The translations under genes were made by a program, and so were the position numbers. The notes beneath the pieces are model-generated. The model did not search any database, had not been told where the DNA came from, and saw only the letters and a program-made list of their open reading frames with translations. DNA of 64,000 nucleotides from Mesocentrotus franciscanus (lineage: Eukaryota > Echinodermata > Echinoidea > Camarodonta > Strongylocentrotidae): the NCBI GenBank assembly GCA_037976565.1, contig CP137680.1, positions 1,711,252 to 1,775,251 of the forward strand. Reading direction: 5' to 3'. This document shows, one piece after another, positions 23,901-33,943 of this stretch (position 1 is the first letter of the stretch; every line of letters starts with the position of its first letter).

Positions 23901-26900
23901 AAAATGCTGTGTAACTGCTTTTTAGTGCTATTGAAGAAAAGTGATGATCATTTTAGTTCTTAGAACAACTTGAAACACTAAAGATAAACATATTTCCATC
24001 AAACCTATCACCATGACTAACCCTGCTTCACTTTAAAATGATCAGGAGGACTCAATACACCCAAGAATGACTCACAGATCCACAGTAGGGAAGCGGCTGC
24101 TTGCGCACCTTCAGAACCACAGCTAAACCAAACATTACACTTTTAAGGAAAACTTCTTAAATTACCATTTAAAAGGGCCAAGGAGGGACAACATTGTAAA
24201 ACTGGTCATTTCAATACTTTAAATTGCTGGATGTAACCTTTATAGTTTTGAATCCACCAACATAAAGACTTGTAAATAGATATTTTCAAAATGCTGTTGC
24301 TCCTTGGCCATTTTAAATGGTGATTTAACATTGAAGTCTTTAAAGGGTTCCTTTTCTGCATACTCTGCAGAATAATGGTAGATTCTTCTTCTGCTGAGAG
24401 CCAGAAGGGCAAAGATTCCGTCAATCATTAGTGAGCTAACAAGACACAGTGGTATGTAGCTTCTCCAGAGCTGACCACCTGTTTACAATAGACCATACAA
24501 ATGATACAATACTAACATAGGAGTTGCTATGTCGGACGTGCTGTAGCATCACCAGGAAAAGAAAGGTAATGAGGAGGTATTGTATGTTTCATACCACCGT
24601 CTCTTGTTAGCTCACTAATGATATACACATTATGTCACAAGATGAATGAGATCTGGAGCATTTTTTTAGGGTGGAGCTTAGCAGGTCTGAGAAAATTATT
24701 TTTATAAATATCTAAAAATCTATGCAATATATTTTGAACAAGTCAACGCAAAGCTTAGCATCCCCTCGCAGGGTACAAATGGCCTATATACATGTACGTC
24801 AGAACAAGTTACCTCCATTAGACTATACTATTATATTACTAGGCAAGGAAGTTAACCACATTTTCACATATATAATTAGGTGTTTTTGCATATTTAATGA
24901 GCTATGACCTTTCACCTTTGACCTACATACTTGGAAATCGAACTTAGGCTGTGTTTTTTTATTTAATTAATTTTTTTATCTTTTTATTTTTTTATTTAAT
25001 GAACTATGACCTTTGGCCCACATACTGAAATTGAACTTTGGCAGTGTTTTTATACCATGTACCTTCATATCAAATTTGATTAAAATCCGTCACACATTAT
25101 TAAAGTTATCAAACAGAAACCAGATTCGCATATTTAATGAGCTATGACCTTTGACCTACATACTCCGAAATCGAACTTAGGCTGTGTTTTGATACCATGT
25201 ACCTTCATATTAAATTTCATTAAAATCCGTCAAACATTACTAAAGTTATCTATCGGAAACCAGATTCGCATATTTAATGAGCTATGACCTTTGATCTACA
25301 TACTTGGAAATTGAACTTAGACTGTGTTTTGATACCATGTACCTTCATATCAAATTCGACTAAAATCCGTCAAACATTATTAAAGTTATCGAACGGAAAC
25401 CAGATTCGCATATTTAATGAGCTATGACCTTTGGCCTACATACTCCGAAATCGAACTTAGGCTGTGTTTTGATACCATGAACCTTCATATCAAATTTCAT
25501 TAAAATCCGTCAAACATTACTAAAGTTATCCATCGGAAACCAGATGTGTATTTTTTCGCATATTTAATGAGCTATGACCTTTGACCTTTGACCTACATAC
25601 TCCGAAATCAAAATTAGCCTGTATTTTGATACCATGTACCTTCATATCAAACTTCATTAAAATCCGTCAAACATTACTGAAGTTATCGATCGGAAACCAA
25701 ATTTGTTATGAACAAACGGTCGCACGGACGCACGGAAGGACGGACAGCAGCGTTTCTATATCCCCTCCGACTTCGTCGGCGAGGGGATAATAACAAAGTA
25801 TGAGTTGTATGCAGCCCTGCACATCAACAGGAATCAACTTATATTTGGATTCCACCCGACCTAGGCCTTTAACCTCCTCTTTTCCCCTGCAGACAATATA
25901 CCGTAAATCTCTGTGTATAAGGCGCACCTCCTTTTTTTTCCAGGTCTGTGTTAAAAAACCCACGCGGGGAAGGTCTTTCATTTAACTGTGAGGTGCAGTT
26001 GAAGGCGCCGATTTGTGCTTGTGAACTTGTCACAAATAATAGGAACAATGTCGTTTTTTAGAAGAATGTGTAAGATCATTAATGTAAATTAAAAACAGTA
26101 GAGGACCTAGGATAGGACCTTGTGGTATGCCATGTGTAATAGAAGAAAAATTGGAGGAATTATTATAAACTACATATTGACATCTATTAGAAAGATTACT
26201 TTCAAACCAAGATGACAGACAAATTTGAGTGTTGTTCTAGTTTCCGAGTGGTGAGTCAACACACCGATTACTGAGCTGGGAGACATTGCCAGGCATAGTG
26301 CCAGGTGGAGGGGCACAAATCGAAACTTTAAAAAAAAAAAGATTTTTTTTTTGTTTGTACCCGTGTATAAGACGCACCCCCGACTTTCAAATTTTTTCGG
26401 CGGCAAAAAAGTGCGCGTTATACACGGAGATTTACGGTAAGCTTGACTTTCATCCTAAAAGTGTCATTTGTAACAGACTTCCACTCCAAATGACAAGTTT
26501 CAAACCTGACCAAGTCCCTGGTATAACTTGTAAATGTTGGCTGTGTCTCCATCAAATAATGGACATTTGTTTTCATAGAGGAGAATAATCAGGTCCTTTC
26601 TAGATGATGCAAGCTGTATTTCTTCTGCTTATAATATATTGGAAAACTTGCATTAAATCTGACCAGGCAAAGTAAAATATGACTTCAAAGTACTTATCAG
26701 TATTGAACATGAGATACTTTTCTGTTGGTGGTTTGATGAAACTAAGGAAAACGTATCCACAATGGAAAAAAACTACCTTCGCGAAGACATGTGTGTCTAT
26801 ATGTGTCTGACTTTTCACGATGCCAACAAGGCATAAAAATGTGGGGAAAACAATGTTGAAGAGGGTGAATGCAAGACAAGCAAATAAGCAGAAGTCTACA

Positions 26901-29900
26901 CATGAACCTGTAATACTGTATATCAAACCATTTTCATTCAATTATTCCAAAGATATCTATTTTAATTATATACCGGTATTTTGTTTTGGCTAAAACATTT
27001 CAACAGTTAGAGGGTTTCAAATAGCATATTCCAACGGTCAAAGAAGATGGCTATAAGATTTAGCAGCCTTCAAAATGACCCAGACATGGGGTAAAGTACA
27101 AGGCTTGTATCCACAAAAACAACAATAAAACTAGCCTAAACAAACTTATATAGATCTACATGTATGTAGGACCCCAAGTGCACATGTATTAGCCAAAACT
27201 GCAAGATTATTGGGTAGGAAATCATACCATAACCTTTAAGATATATGTTCAATGTTTACAAAATAGCATCTTGCTGAACATGATGGTACATGTACATGGT
27301 GTATCTTGAGTTCTTAACAGAGAAAAAGATTCTCAACTATCATCTCCTCTTGGGCTCTGGTACACAGTAACTCCTCGCTGTCTGGTGCCTAGAATCTATT
27401 CCTCAGGGATGAAGGAGGAAGGGTGGGGGTGCCGGTATGTGTACAGCATGTGTGTAAGATCTGCATTTGGGAATATGGTATACAATCATTGTTCATACTC
27501 AAATAACCTCCTGATTCACTAATTGGGTGATGCCAGAAAAGTGAACTGAACTGAAATTTTAATTACACTAAGCAGAAAGTTTATATCCTTACAGGTATCC
27601 ACTTTAGTAATTAGATATTAATAGGTTCTACAACACAGGCTCTTCATAGTGCTTTTCATAACTCATGCATGAAAGGTGAAATGGTTGAATTAGGGCCTTT
27701 GTTGGATACTTTTAGATGTACATGTAAGCTTTGATATGTCACATTCTCAAGAAACATAAATTGGGACAAATCAATTTTTTACATACTTTAAAAACAATTG
27801 CAAATCTTGGTAAGGGTATGAATAACTGAGTTGTTATCTGAAACGGAAGCACTAGTTGCCAGAGCATATGTTGGAGCATCTCGTAATGTCGACAAAACGA
27901 ACTATCCCTCTCTCCCATGAGGCAAGACTATTATGCAGAGCTTAATTAATTGCCTTGTTTTGACACTCTCCAAGTCTATTGTCTTTCAATACAAGGTTTA
28001 TTATGGTTCATGGACGACACACAAATCACAAGGTCGTTCCTATAGATATGAAATGATAATCACAAAAGTAATATCCTGTAATCTTCTCTTATTAATAACT
28101 CAATATGGTATCTCTGTTTGCTAAACAACAGGCACAAGTGTTCATGGAGGCTGATAGTTTGCTATTCAAATACCCTAGTGAAATGCATGTGGCACGTAGA
28201 ACATGCAAGTACATCTATACATGTGTATCATTACTCATGTCGATTAGAATCTTATAGAAAATAGGAATAGCCTAAATGTTGCATAGTTCTGGACCTTATC
28301 TTATAAACAGATGCGATTAATCACAACTTATTTGCAATTGATATCAATTGCAACTATGTACATAAGAGACAGGAGACTCTAAACTTGCGATTGGTTGGAG
28401 TTGATTAGGATCAATCGAAACTCTTTATAGGACGGGGCCCTGGTGTTCAGCACAAAATACCACAAATGCCCTGTTATGATGAAGTCTACAGTTGCAAATG
28501 TTTAAATGGATCCAAACACAAATGAATCATAATTTTGACGAGATGACATCATCACCACATGCCATATTTGGTCATAAACTGTGTTCAGGATTTCTTTGTA
28601 CCTGTCTGTATACTCACCTCTGTTCCCAAACATGTAATATAATGGTAAATAGAAGCTTATGAATCAAATTGCAATACTTTAACTTCTAAAACAAATATTA
28701 AGCTGCCATATTTTGGACATAAAATAATAGCAGTCTGTTGACAGGCAGACAAGCATAAAAGAGCACTTTACAAACTTGCAGTATGTTAATGCGCTTTTGT
28801 GTCTCGAGAGACATTACATAAACTGTTGCCTAGCAACCTACTTTGAGTTGGTCTTGTTCTCCTGCATATTCTATGCTCTGGAATATCTTCCATGTACATC
28901 TTCTTCTTGCCTCTAACCGAGCTTGGTAGCGACGATACCACTTCTGAATTAGGAGGGCAGCTTTTAGACCTGAACAGAAAAGGAAAATATTTCAACAAAT
29001 GTAAAAGAATGTTTTCTCTAAGTTAAGGTATCCATTGTGTGTATTCACACAATTTCAGTAACACATCATGGTAACTTTGGGGAAAAAGCAGTTAGTATAA
29101 TTATATTTGTTTCAAAGATCCCCCTTATGGGGTATTTAGGGGGATAGATGGAAAAGTGACAGAAAGGAAAGAAAAGAACAATTAATGATCATGAATTCTA
29201 ATTCCATTAAACATTTCATTTCATTTCATTTCATTTCATTTCATTTCATTTCATTTCATTTCATTTCATTTCATTTCATTTCATTTCATTTCATTTATTT
29301 TCCACATTAAAAACCAGAAAAATATACAAGATAAGAAAATACATTGTACACATTTGACACATAGAGCAAATGGAAAACAGATACATAAGCATAAAAGAAC
29401 AATGAAAATCGACATCAGTTAACAAACATCAACATTAAAACATAAAAAGGTAAGTAATGTAGATCGATGGGGCTAGAAAAAGCGAAGCTTAATTATCGAG
29501 TCTAGCCCCGGTAGCAATGAAGGGGAAGTCCACCCTGAGAATGTGTGTGGCCTAGTAAAGGCAGAGTAAACCCATCCTCAGGGTGGACTCTCCCTTCAAA
29601 TGTCTGGTTGTATAATTAGATTAAATTGACACGATGAAAACATAATTGCGATTTGAAACATAATAATAATAATTTTTTAAAATTGAAAATGACTATTTAG
29701 AATTGCAAAGATATTTTTTATATTTCAAGTTAAATTGTCGTAATGATGTAGATTGTTTGAGACTGTCATCTAAAGCAGACCATGTAAGGTAACCCTGATA
29801 CTTAACACTTCTTTGGCCAGTAGCATGACACTATTGATAAAATATAGACAAGCTAAACCAAATATAAAATTAAAATTCATACCAAAATATGAAATAGGCT

Positions 29901-30111
29901 AACTCCTCTCTGAAATGCCCATCTCTGTGTGGGCATGCGATGAGTTGCCACACGCAAAATAGCTGGTCTAGCAATGAGGATGATAAAAGTGTTTGCCTAC
30001 CACTACAAAACATGAACTAAAAACTTGAATTCAAACTCATATCAATTGAAACTTACTCCTTTCTGACTTTCCCATCTCTGTGTGGGCATGCATTGAGTTG
30101 CCACACCCCAT
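14903..30111 (-). CDS. PPEF: EF-hand serine/threonine protein phosphatase (PPEF / rdgC type), 5' part only
   Basis: Three small - strand exons join in phase: 30111-30057, 28969-28842 and 14987-14903, encoding the first 89 residues. The order is an MGCGNS start (Met-Gly-x-x-x-Ser, a myristoylation consensus, with Cys3 for palmitoylation), an IQ motif ([17 protein letters not shown], calmodulin binding), [14 protein letters not shown], then LYNFFNSMM. This order and spacing match animal PPEF1/PPEF2 and Drosophila rdgC as I remember them. Those are membrane-associated, Ca2+/calmodulin-regulated phosphatases known from sensory neurons. The PPP catalytic domain and EF-hands were not found and should lie left of position 1. 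Introns are 1.1 kb and 13.9 kb, and the third exceeds 14.9 kb. Identity is well supported; completeness and the 5' UTR are unknown. Confidence 0.88.
17025..17089 (-). ncRNA. tRNA-Gly(CCC)-like relic, copy 1
   Basis: On the - strand it reads TGGTATAGTGGTCATAGCAC (A-box-like D arm), CTCCCAT as an anticodon loop, and GTTCGATTCC (B box), then GGTGGGTCA and a long T-run that would stop RNA polymerase III. The acceptor stem and part of the anticodon stem do not pair, so it is a tRNA pseudogene or SINE head rather than a working tRNA. Confidence 0.5.
18508..18572 (-). ncRNA. tRNA-Gly(CCC)-like relic, copy 2
   Basis: The same 65-base segment as at 17025, with one base different in the T arm. It is likewise followed by a T-run on the - strand and sits in the second unit of the tandem duplication. 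Confidence 0.5.
19861..20046. mobile_element. MITE, 186 bp, AAATTATTCATACC ends
   Basis: Terminal inverted repeats AAATTATTCATACC and GGTATGAATAATTT. The core GGGCCTTTGTTGAATA..TTTTAGATGTAA is shared with truncated relatives at about 27640-27830 and 3625-3765. Confidence 0.7.
24388..24415. repeat. Half-copy of the AGCCAGAAGGG hairpin family
   Basis: CTTCTGCTGAGAGCCAGAAG followed by GGC matches the left arm only. It stops just before the inverted-repeat element at 24427. Confidence 0.5.
24427..24619. mobile_element. MITE-like element with about 29-bp inverted ends
   Basis: ATTAGTGAGCTAACAAGACA at the left is mirrored by GTCTCTTGTTAGCTCACTAAT at the right, 193 bases overall. The interior has no coding signal. 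Confidence 0.7.
24888..25705 (+). repeat. Minisatellite, about 140-bp unit, six partial or full copies
   Basis: Units start GCATATTTAATGAGCTATGA near 24888, 25128, 25268, 25408 and 25558, with a shortened unit near 24990, so the period is 140-150 bases. Each has TGACCTTTG(A/G)CCTA and AAAATCCGTCA. Just downstream, TATCCCCTCCGACTTCGTCG forms a hairpin with its inverse ending at 25790. Confidence 0.9.
25899..26439. mobile_element. TA-flanked inverted-repeat element, about 540 bp
   Basis: Begins TACCGTAAATCTCTGTGTAT and ends ATACACGGAGATTTACGGTA; the terminal TAs fit a Tc1/mariner-type target duplication. Inside, 26078-26155 holds a short open stretch reading [13 protein letters not shown], which resembles a conserved LINE reverse-transcriptase tail, so a LINE scrap may be nested here. 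The LINE call is weak. Confidence 0.65.
27640..27830. mobile_element. MITE of the AAATTATTCATACC family, left end eroded
   Basis: Shares the core TTAGGGCCTTTGTTGGATAC and TTGATATGTCACATTCTCAA with the other copies. The right end reads AAGGGTATGAATAACTGAG; the left terminal repeat is not clear. Confidence 0.55.
28290..28443. mobile_element. Degenerate MITE (GGGCCCCGTCCTATAAAGAG ends)
   Basis: The left end GGACCTTATCTTATAAACAG is an imperfect inverse of the right end ACTCTTTATAGGACGGGGCC. The arms diverge toward the middle. Low confidence because of mismatches. Confidence 0.4.
28842..28969 (-). CDS. PPEF: PPEF exon 2: IQ calmodulin-binding motif
   Basis: 128 bases: two finish Ser19, then 42 codons from [14 protein letters not shown] through [18 protein letters not shown] to DQLK. 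Acceptor TTCTGTTCAG, donor CAAA/GTAGGT, phase 0. The IQ motif (IQxxxRxxxR type) and the following FQSIEYA are PPEF hallmarks. Confidence 0.93.
29208..29298 (+). repeat. Pentanucleotide microsatellite (ATTTC)n
   Basis: About 17 uninterrupted ATTTC units in PPEF intron 1, between exon 2 and the duplicated exon 1 copy. Confidence 0.95.
29469..29602. repeat. Two adjacent stem-loop sequences
   Basis: GGGGCTAGA (29469) pairs with TCTAGCCCC, and TGAAGGGGAAGTCCACCCTG pairs with CAGGGTGGACTCTCCCTTCA ending at 29602. Both lie in PPEF intron 1. They are probably element remnants. Confidence 0.5.
29904..29958 (-). pseudogene. Tandem copy of PPEF exon 1, start codon lost
   Basis: It aligns to exon 1 over all 55 bases without a gap and stays open, reading [18 protein letters not shown]. 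The ATG-GGG that starts exon 1 is TTT-GCG here, and the donor is weaker (AGGA/GTTAGC rather than GTAAGT). Flanks on both sides also align, so roughly 110 bases were duplicated about 150 bases apart. Being 5' of exon 2 and phase-compatible, it could only be translated from its internal ATG (MGISER...) or from an upstream start. Most likely a decaying exon duplicate. Confidence 0.75.
30057..30111 (-). CDS. PPEF: PPEF exon 1: myristoylation-type N-terminus
   Basis: Reads [18 protein letters not shown] plus the first base of Ser19; the donor is AGGA/GTAAGT. Gly2, Cys3 and Ser6 fit N-myristoylation with palmitoylation, as in vertebrate PPEF starts of the type MGCSSS. An internal ATG (Met13) is also followed by Gly and is a second possible start. 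The 5' UTR limit is not visible. A tandem copy lacking the start codon lies at 29904-29958. Confidence 0.82.
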
Positions 30112-30404
30112 GATGGTTGGTCTAAGCTCTGGGACCGGTTAAATTGTAATAGACTATCTCTGGCCAGTTGGTCCAAGTCCTGGGGCTTATGTAGAGTGTC
30201 TGATTAACCTACCCCTCCAGACATCCTTCTGACTTCAAAGAGGTACCTAGTATAAATGAAGATGAAGAAAAAAAATCTAAGTAGATTAATATATGTCTAC
30301 ACCTCACATCAGTATAAAAAATATTCATCGCATCTGGGAGAAAGATTAGCATGCATACATGAAATCATATGTGGATAAATAATCTGATATGTAAAAATAC
30401 ATAT

Positions 30405-30481
30405 CATCTGATGAGGGCTAGAAGGGCGGTAATCTGTGTAAAAGCATGAGTTAACACCCTTCTGGCTGTCAGCAGATGACA
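30405..30481. repeat. Short palindromic repeat of the AGCCAGAAGGG family
   Basis: CATCTGATGAGGGCTAGAAG at the left pairs with CTTCTGGCTGTCAGCAGATG at the right, with a GAGTTAACACC flank. Confidence 0.65.
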
Positions 30482-30642
30482 CCAGCTGTTAAGAGTAAAG
30501 GGGTCATTTATTCAAATCCCTTTACTTTGAGTAGACAGCGTGGATCTTGATACTTGTGTTGCTCAGAAGAGTTGTCTTTAGAAGCATCAGATAAACACCT
30601 GACATCTCTAATGGATAATCAATCATCACATACCATCCACAT

Positions 30643-30731
30643 TGTCTGCTGACACTCAAGTGCCAGCCAGAAGAGCGTTACATCTATGTAAAATGATGTG
30701 ACTGAACATCCTTCTGGCACTCAGCAGACAA
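30643..30731. repeat. Short palindromic repeat of the AGCCAGAAGGG family
   Basis: TTGTCTGCTGACACTCAAGT and GCCAGCCAGAAGAGCG pair with CTTCTGGCACTCAGCAGACA at the right end. This is the best-preserved hairpin of the family here. Confidence 0.7.
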
Positions 30732-30892
30732 TTGATCGATGAAAGACATTCTTCTTAAAGACATCACGCATGGAGCATCTCTAGAGTACACACATTGCAT
30801 GGGTAGTCCATTATTCACCGGTACAGTAAGTAAATTAAATACTATTTTGCATGGATACAGACATACAGGTGTATATTTGATGTCTGACAGGT

Positions 30893-31242
30893 GTGAGAGG
30901 AGTTACAAGTAAAGAGAGGAGGCAAAATGATGAGTTACGAAAGGAAGTAAAAGTGAAAGGGGTAAGGGAGAAGATTAGAGAGAGAGAGAGCAGACTGAGA
31001 AAGTATGGACACGTGAAGAGGAAAGATGAAGATGAACTGTTTAGATGGGTAGCAGAGAGAAGAGAGAAAGGAGAAAGGAAAGAGAAGGAAAGGAAGACCC
31101 AGGAAGAGGTGGACAGATTGTATAAAGGAAGGCGGTAGAGGAATTGACTTATAACTTGCTACAGACAGGACGAGATAGAGAGCGGTAACGAGGAGACATG
31201 ACCCCAACAGAGGGGAATAACAGGATGATGATGATGATGACA
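30893..31242 (+). mobile_element. 5'-truncated LINE: C-terminal tail of a reverse transcriptase
   Basis: The frame 30893-31138 reads GVTSKERRQNDELRKEVKV, then EKIRERESRLRKYGHVKRKD. That is the typical end of LINE ORF2 proteins ('GVTR.DR.RNE.IR... RRL.WYGHV.R'), followed by a Lys/Glu-rich remnant. A frame shift follows, and the element ends in (GAT)n at 31222-31238, a common tail for such elements. Everything upstream of the tail is missing. Confidence 0.72.
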
Positions 31243-32546
31243 GACATATTTGAATAACTCCCTACAGATTTCTTAATGAATATTTTGCATCTAATACCTA
31301 TTTCCCACTCAAAACATACACAATCTTTTCACGTAACCTGATTTTGCCATGCCTCAAAGCATTACAATTAATGGTCACACTCAGACTCTCAATACAATAT
31401 GTTACCTCCTCGAACTAATTTTGTAATCTACAACACTTACTTTGATTATATATACTTAATTAGTATTTAGGAACTCAACTTCTCCTTTTCTACTTCCCTT
31501 TGAAGCCTAATTTGTGATTAATACATTTTTATGCTCTAATGTAATAATCCTACCATTTTTTTATGAGGAAATATGTTGTTCATGTTTTACGCCCTTTGTA
31601 ATTAATTGAGTTCATGCACTTTTTATTGTAAAATCATTTGTAATTCAGCTCTCTATCTGCGATGATTATTGAATAAATACCATTACTATTATTATCAATA
31701 GATACAGAATCAAAGCAGGTAAATTTCCAGAGAAAACACACACATACATTGTAACCAAATGGGCAAAGAATCTACAGGGCATTTCAGGAAACTTGATGCA
31801 TGGCATATATATACACACTCATTTTGCCTCGTTGCAATCAATCATTTATGCCTTCATCCAGGTATGTCCCCAAGGTTCTTCTTTTTTGTATAAGGAGTGA
31901 AAGGAGTTTACATCTACCAGAGATAACAATACTCTGTCCTCATTCATCAAATACACATGCTTTTCTGTACATTGAAAAAGTAAGTATTTTTCCTCCGAAA
32001 AATTATGTCAGTTACAGAATCTGAAGTCTAACAGATGTGAATCTGTAACAAAATCAATAATTCTCAATTACTCAAAAATGATTTCCTAGACAAAATCAAT
32101 TCAAAAATTAATTTTGTAGACTAAATCAATTTGTTAGATTGATTTTTGTTAAGAATCAATGACTCTGCAAAGTAATCACAAGCCTTATATTTGGTGTACC
32201 ACAGCTCACATCATTAAATGATCCGTCAATAATCAAATACAATTAAACAGTCCATATGATTTTACAAAAGAAATTTTCTAGTTCTGATAGGAATTTCTCA
32301 AATGGTACTTTTCCCATGTGGGTTTATACATACATGTATGCCTAACTTATATTTCGACCCTCTTTAAAGCCCTGTTAAGAAATGAGGCAAAAGACTGCAC
32401 TTTAAAGTTTAAAGAAGAAAAAACAAAACAACGAAAAATACACAGACTCACACTTCTTATCATTGTGGGCCATTGTTACACACAGCTACAAAACCTCTTG
32501 TCATTCATTTATGAATAAAACACTGCTGCAGGAACTTGCATGTATT

Positions 32547-32626
32547 AACCCATTGCCTCCTGGAACCAAGTGGCCTCTGTATTAAGCCTATGGGAATAAA
32601 TGTATTAAGTAGTCAACGGGTTTAGG
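32547..32626. repeat. Short dispersed repeat, TTAACCCATTG family
   Basis: Starts TTAACCCATTGCCTCCTGGA and ends GTCAACGGGTTTA; AAGCCTATGGGAATAA is shared with the copy at 14556. Confidence 0.6.
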
Positions 32627-33039
32627 TGGTTTACAGCTTGTGTCATACATGCTTCAGCAGCGATTCCTCTGTGATCAATAACCCACTCAATCTACAACCA
32701 TAGACCAAACACTGTACCTAACCCTAATCCTATAACAAACCTAACCTAAATCTCAATCACTACTCTATCCTTTCAATTTGACAAATAAATCCTGGAGCAA
32801 TTGTTGCCGGAGGAAATGTCAGCCATTTAAAAAGTATCATGTCTGAATTAGCCTTGACTCTGACCTATAAAGTGATGCATCTTCTACACACATCCACCAT
32901 ATGGTAATTGGTGTGTACACCTCGTAAGGCACTGATGGATGGTGCTTCACGTTAACCATATTCATTCTCAAGAGAGACGTGATACACATGTACATGTAGG
33001 CGATAAGTAGGTCTGGGACTCTCAAACTAGGAGCTATCA

Positions 33040-33640
33040 ATCTTTAATGAAAGGGATGAAGAGATAGAGCTTTGAAAAACAGACTGAAGAAATGACAAAG
33101 AAAAATATATGAAGAGAGTGGGAGGATAGTGAAAAAACACAAGAGGTGAAGAGCAAGAGAGAGCTGAAGAGAGTGCGAGAGGAAGAAAGACGAAAATGAG
33201 AGAAAATGAAATAAAGAGAGGGAGGGGGGGGGGGGTTAAGAAAGATTAAAGTGAGAGAAAAAATGGGGGGAAATGAGAAAGATAGGAAGACGGGATGAGT
33301 GGGGGAAAGAGAAAAAGAGAGGGAAATGGAAATATAAGGAAAATATTAAAGAGAAAGAAGAGAGGAAGAGGAAGAGAGTGGGAGAGAGGGAAGGGGTTAA
33401 AATACATGTACAAGAGAAAGAAATTTAGAATAGCATTAAAGTGATAGAGTAAATATCAAAAAGAAGGCAGGAGGCTATAATAAACAGAAACAGACAAAGA
33501 AAGAGTGATAGAAAACAAAATCAAAATTAGAAAGCTGAGAAATGACAGACAACACATTGAGAAAACATTGACTAATTCTCGGCCTAAAAGCAAAGAATAA
33601 ACATAGATGGAGAAAGAGAGAGAGAGAGCTCCAGAGAAAA
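33040..33640 (+). repeat. Purine-rich (GA-rich) tract of about 600 bases
   Basis: The + strand is strongly purine-biased with irregular GAGA/GGAAA runs and a G10 run near 33223. No coding signal on either strand. A short (CT)n lies further on at 33913-33939. Confidence 0.7.
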
Positions 33641-33912
33641 AGAGAAATATGTAAAGGAGGTAATATGCAGGTCTCTAACAATGTCCCTGGCAGATCTGTA
33701 TACTATACATTATAATGATTAAGTAATTTAGCATTCACGATTTCATGATTAAATTCAATTAAACAATATCTGCAAGGTTGGGAATCATCGTACAATGGCG
33801 GAAATCCACACTTTACATGGCCCTGGCAAATCAAACACACCTTAATCAGATTCCCATAGCCACAATATGGTGACAAGAATACTGTGGGCCCTGTCTAACA
33901 ACCACACTAAAT

Positions 33913-33943
<31 letters not shown>

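Larger units (their letters stand above)
14988..28841 (-). other. PPEF intron 2 (13.9 kb), repeat-rich, no other exon recognised
   Basis: The intron is bounded by AAA/GTAGGT at 28841 and CTCTCTAG at 14988. It contains the duplicated 1.7-kb repeat, a minisatellite, several MITEs and AT-rich filler. Donor-like GTGAGT motifs on the - strand near 20094, 20243 and 28615 lack a convincing open exon, so I did not call them. Confidence 0.7.
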
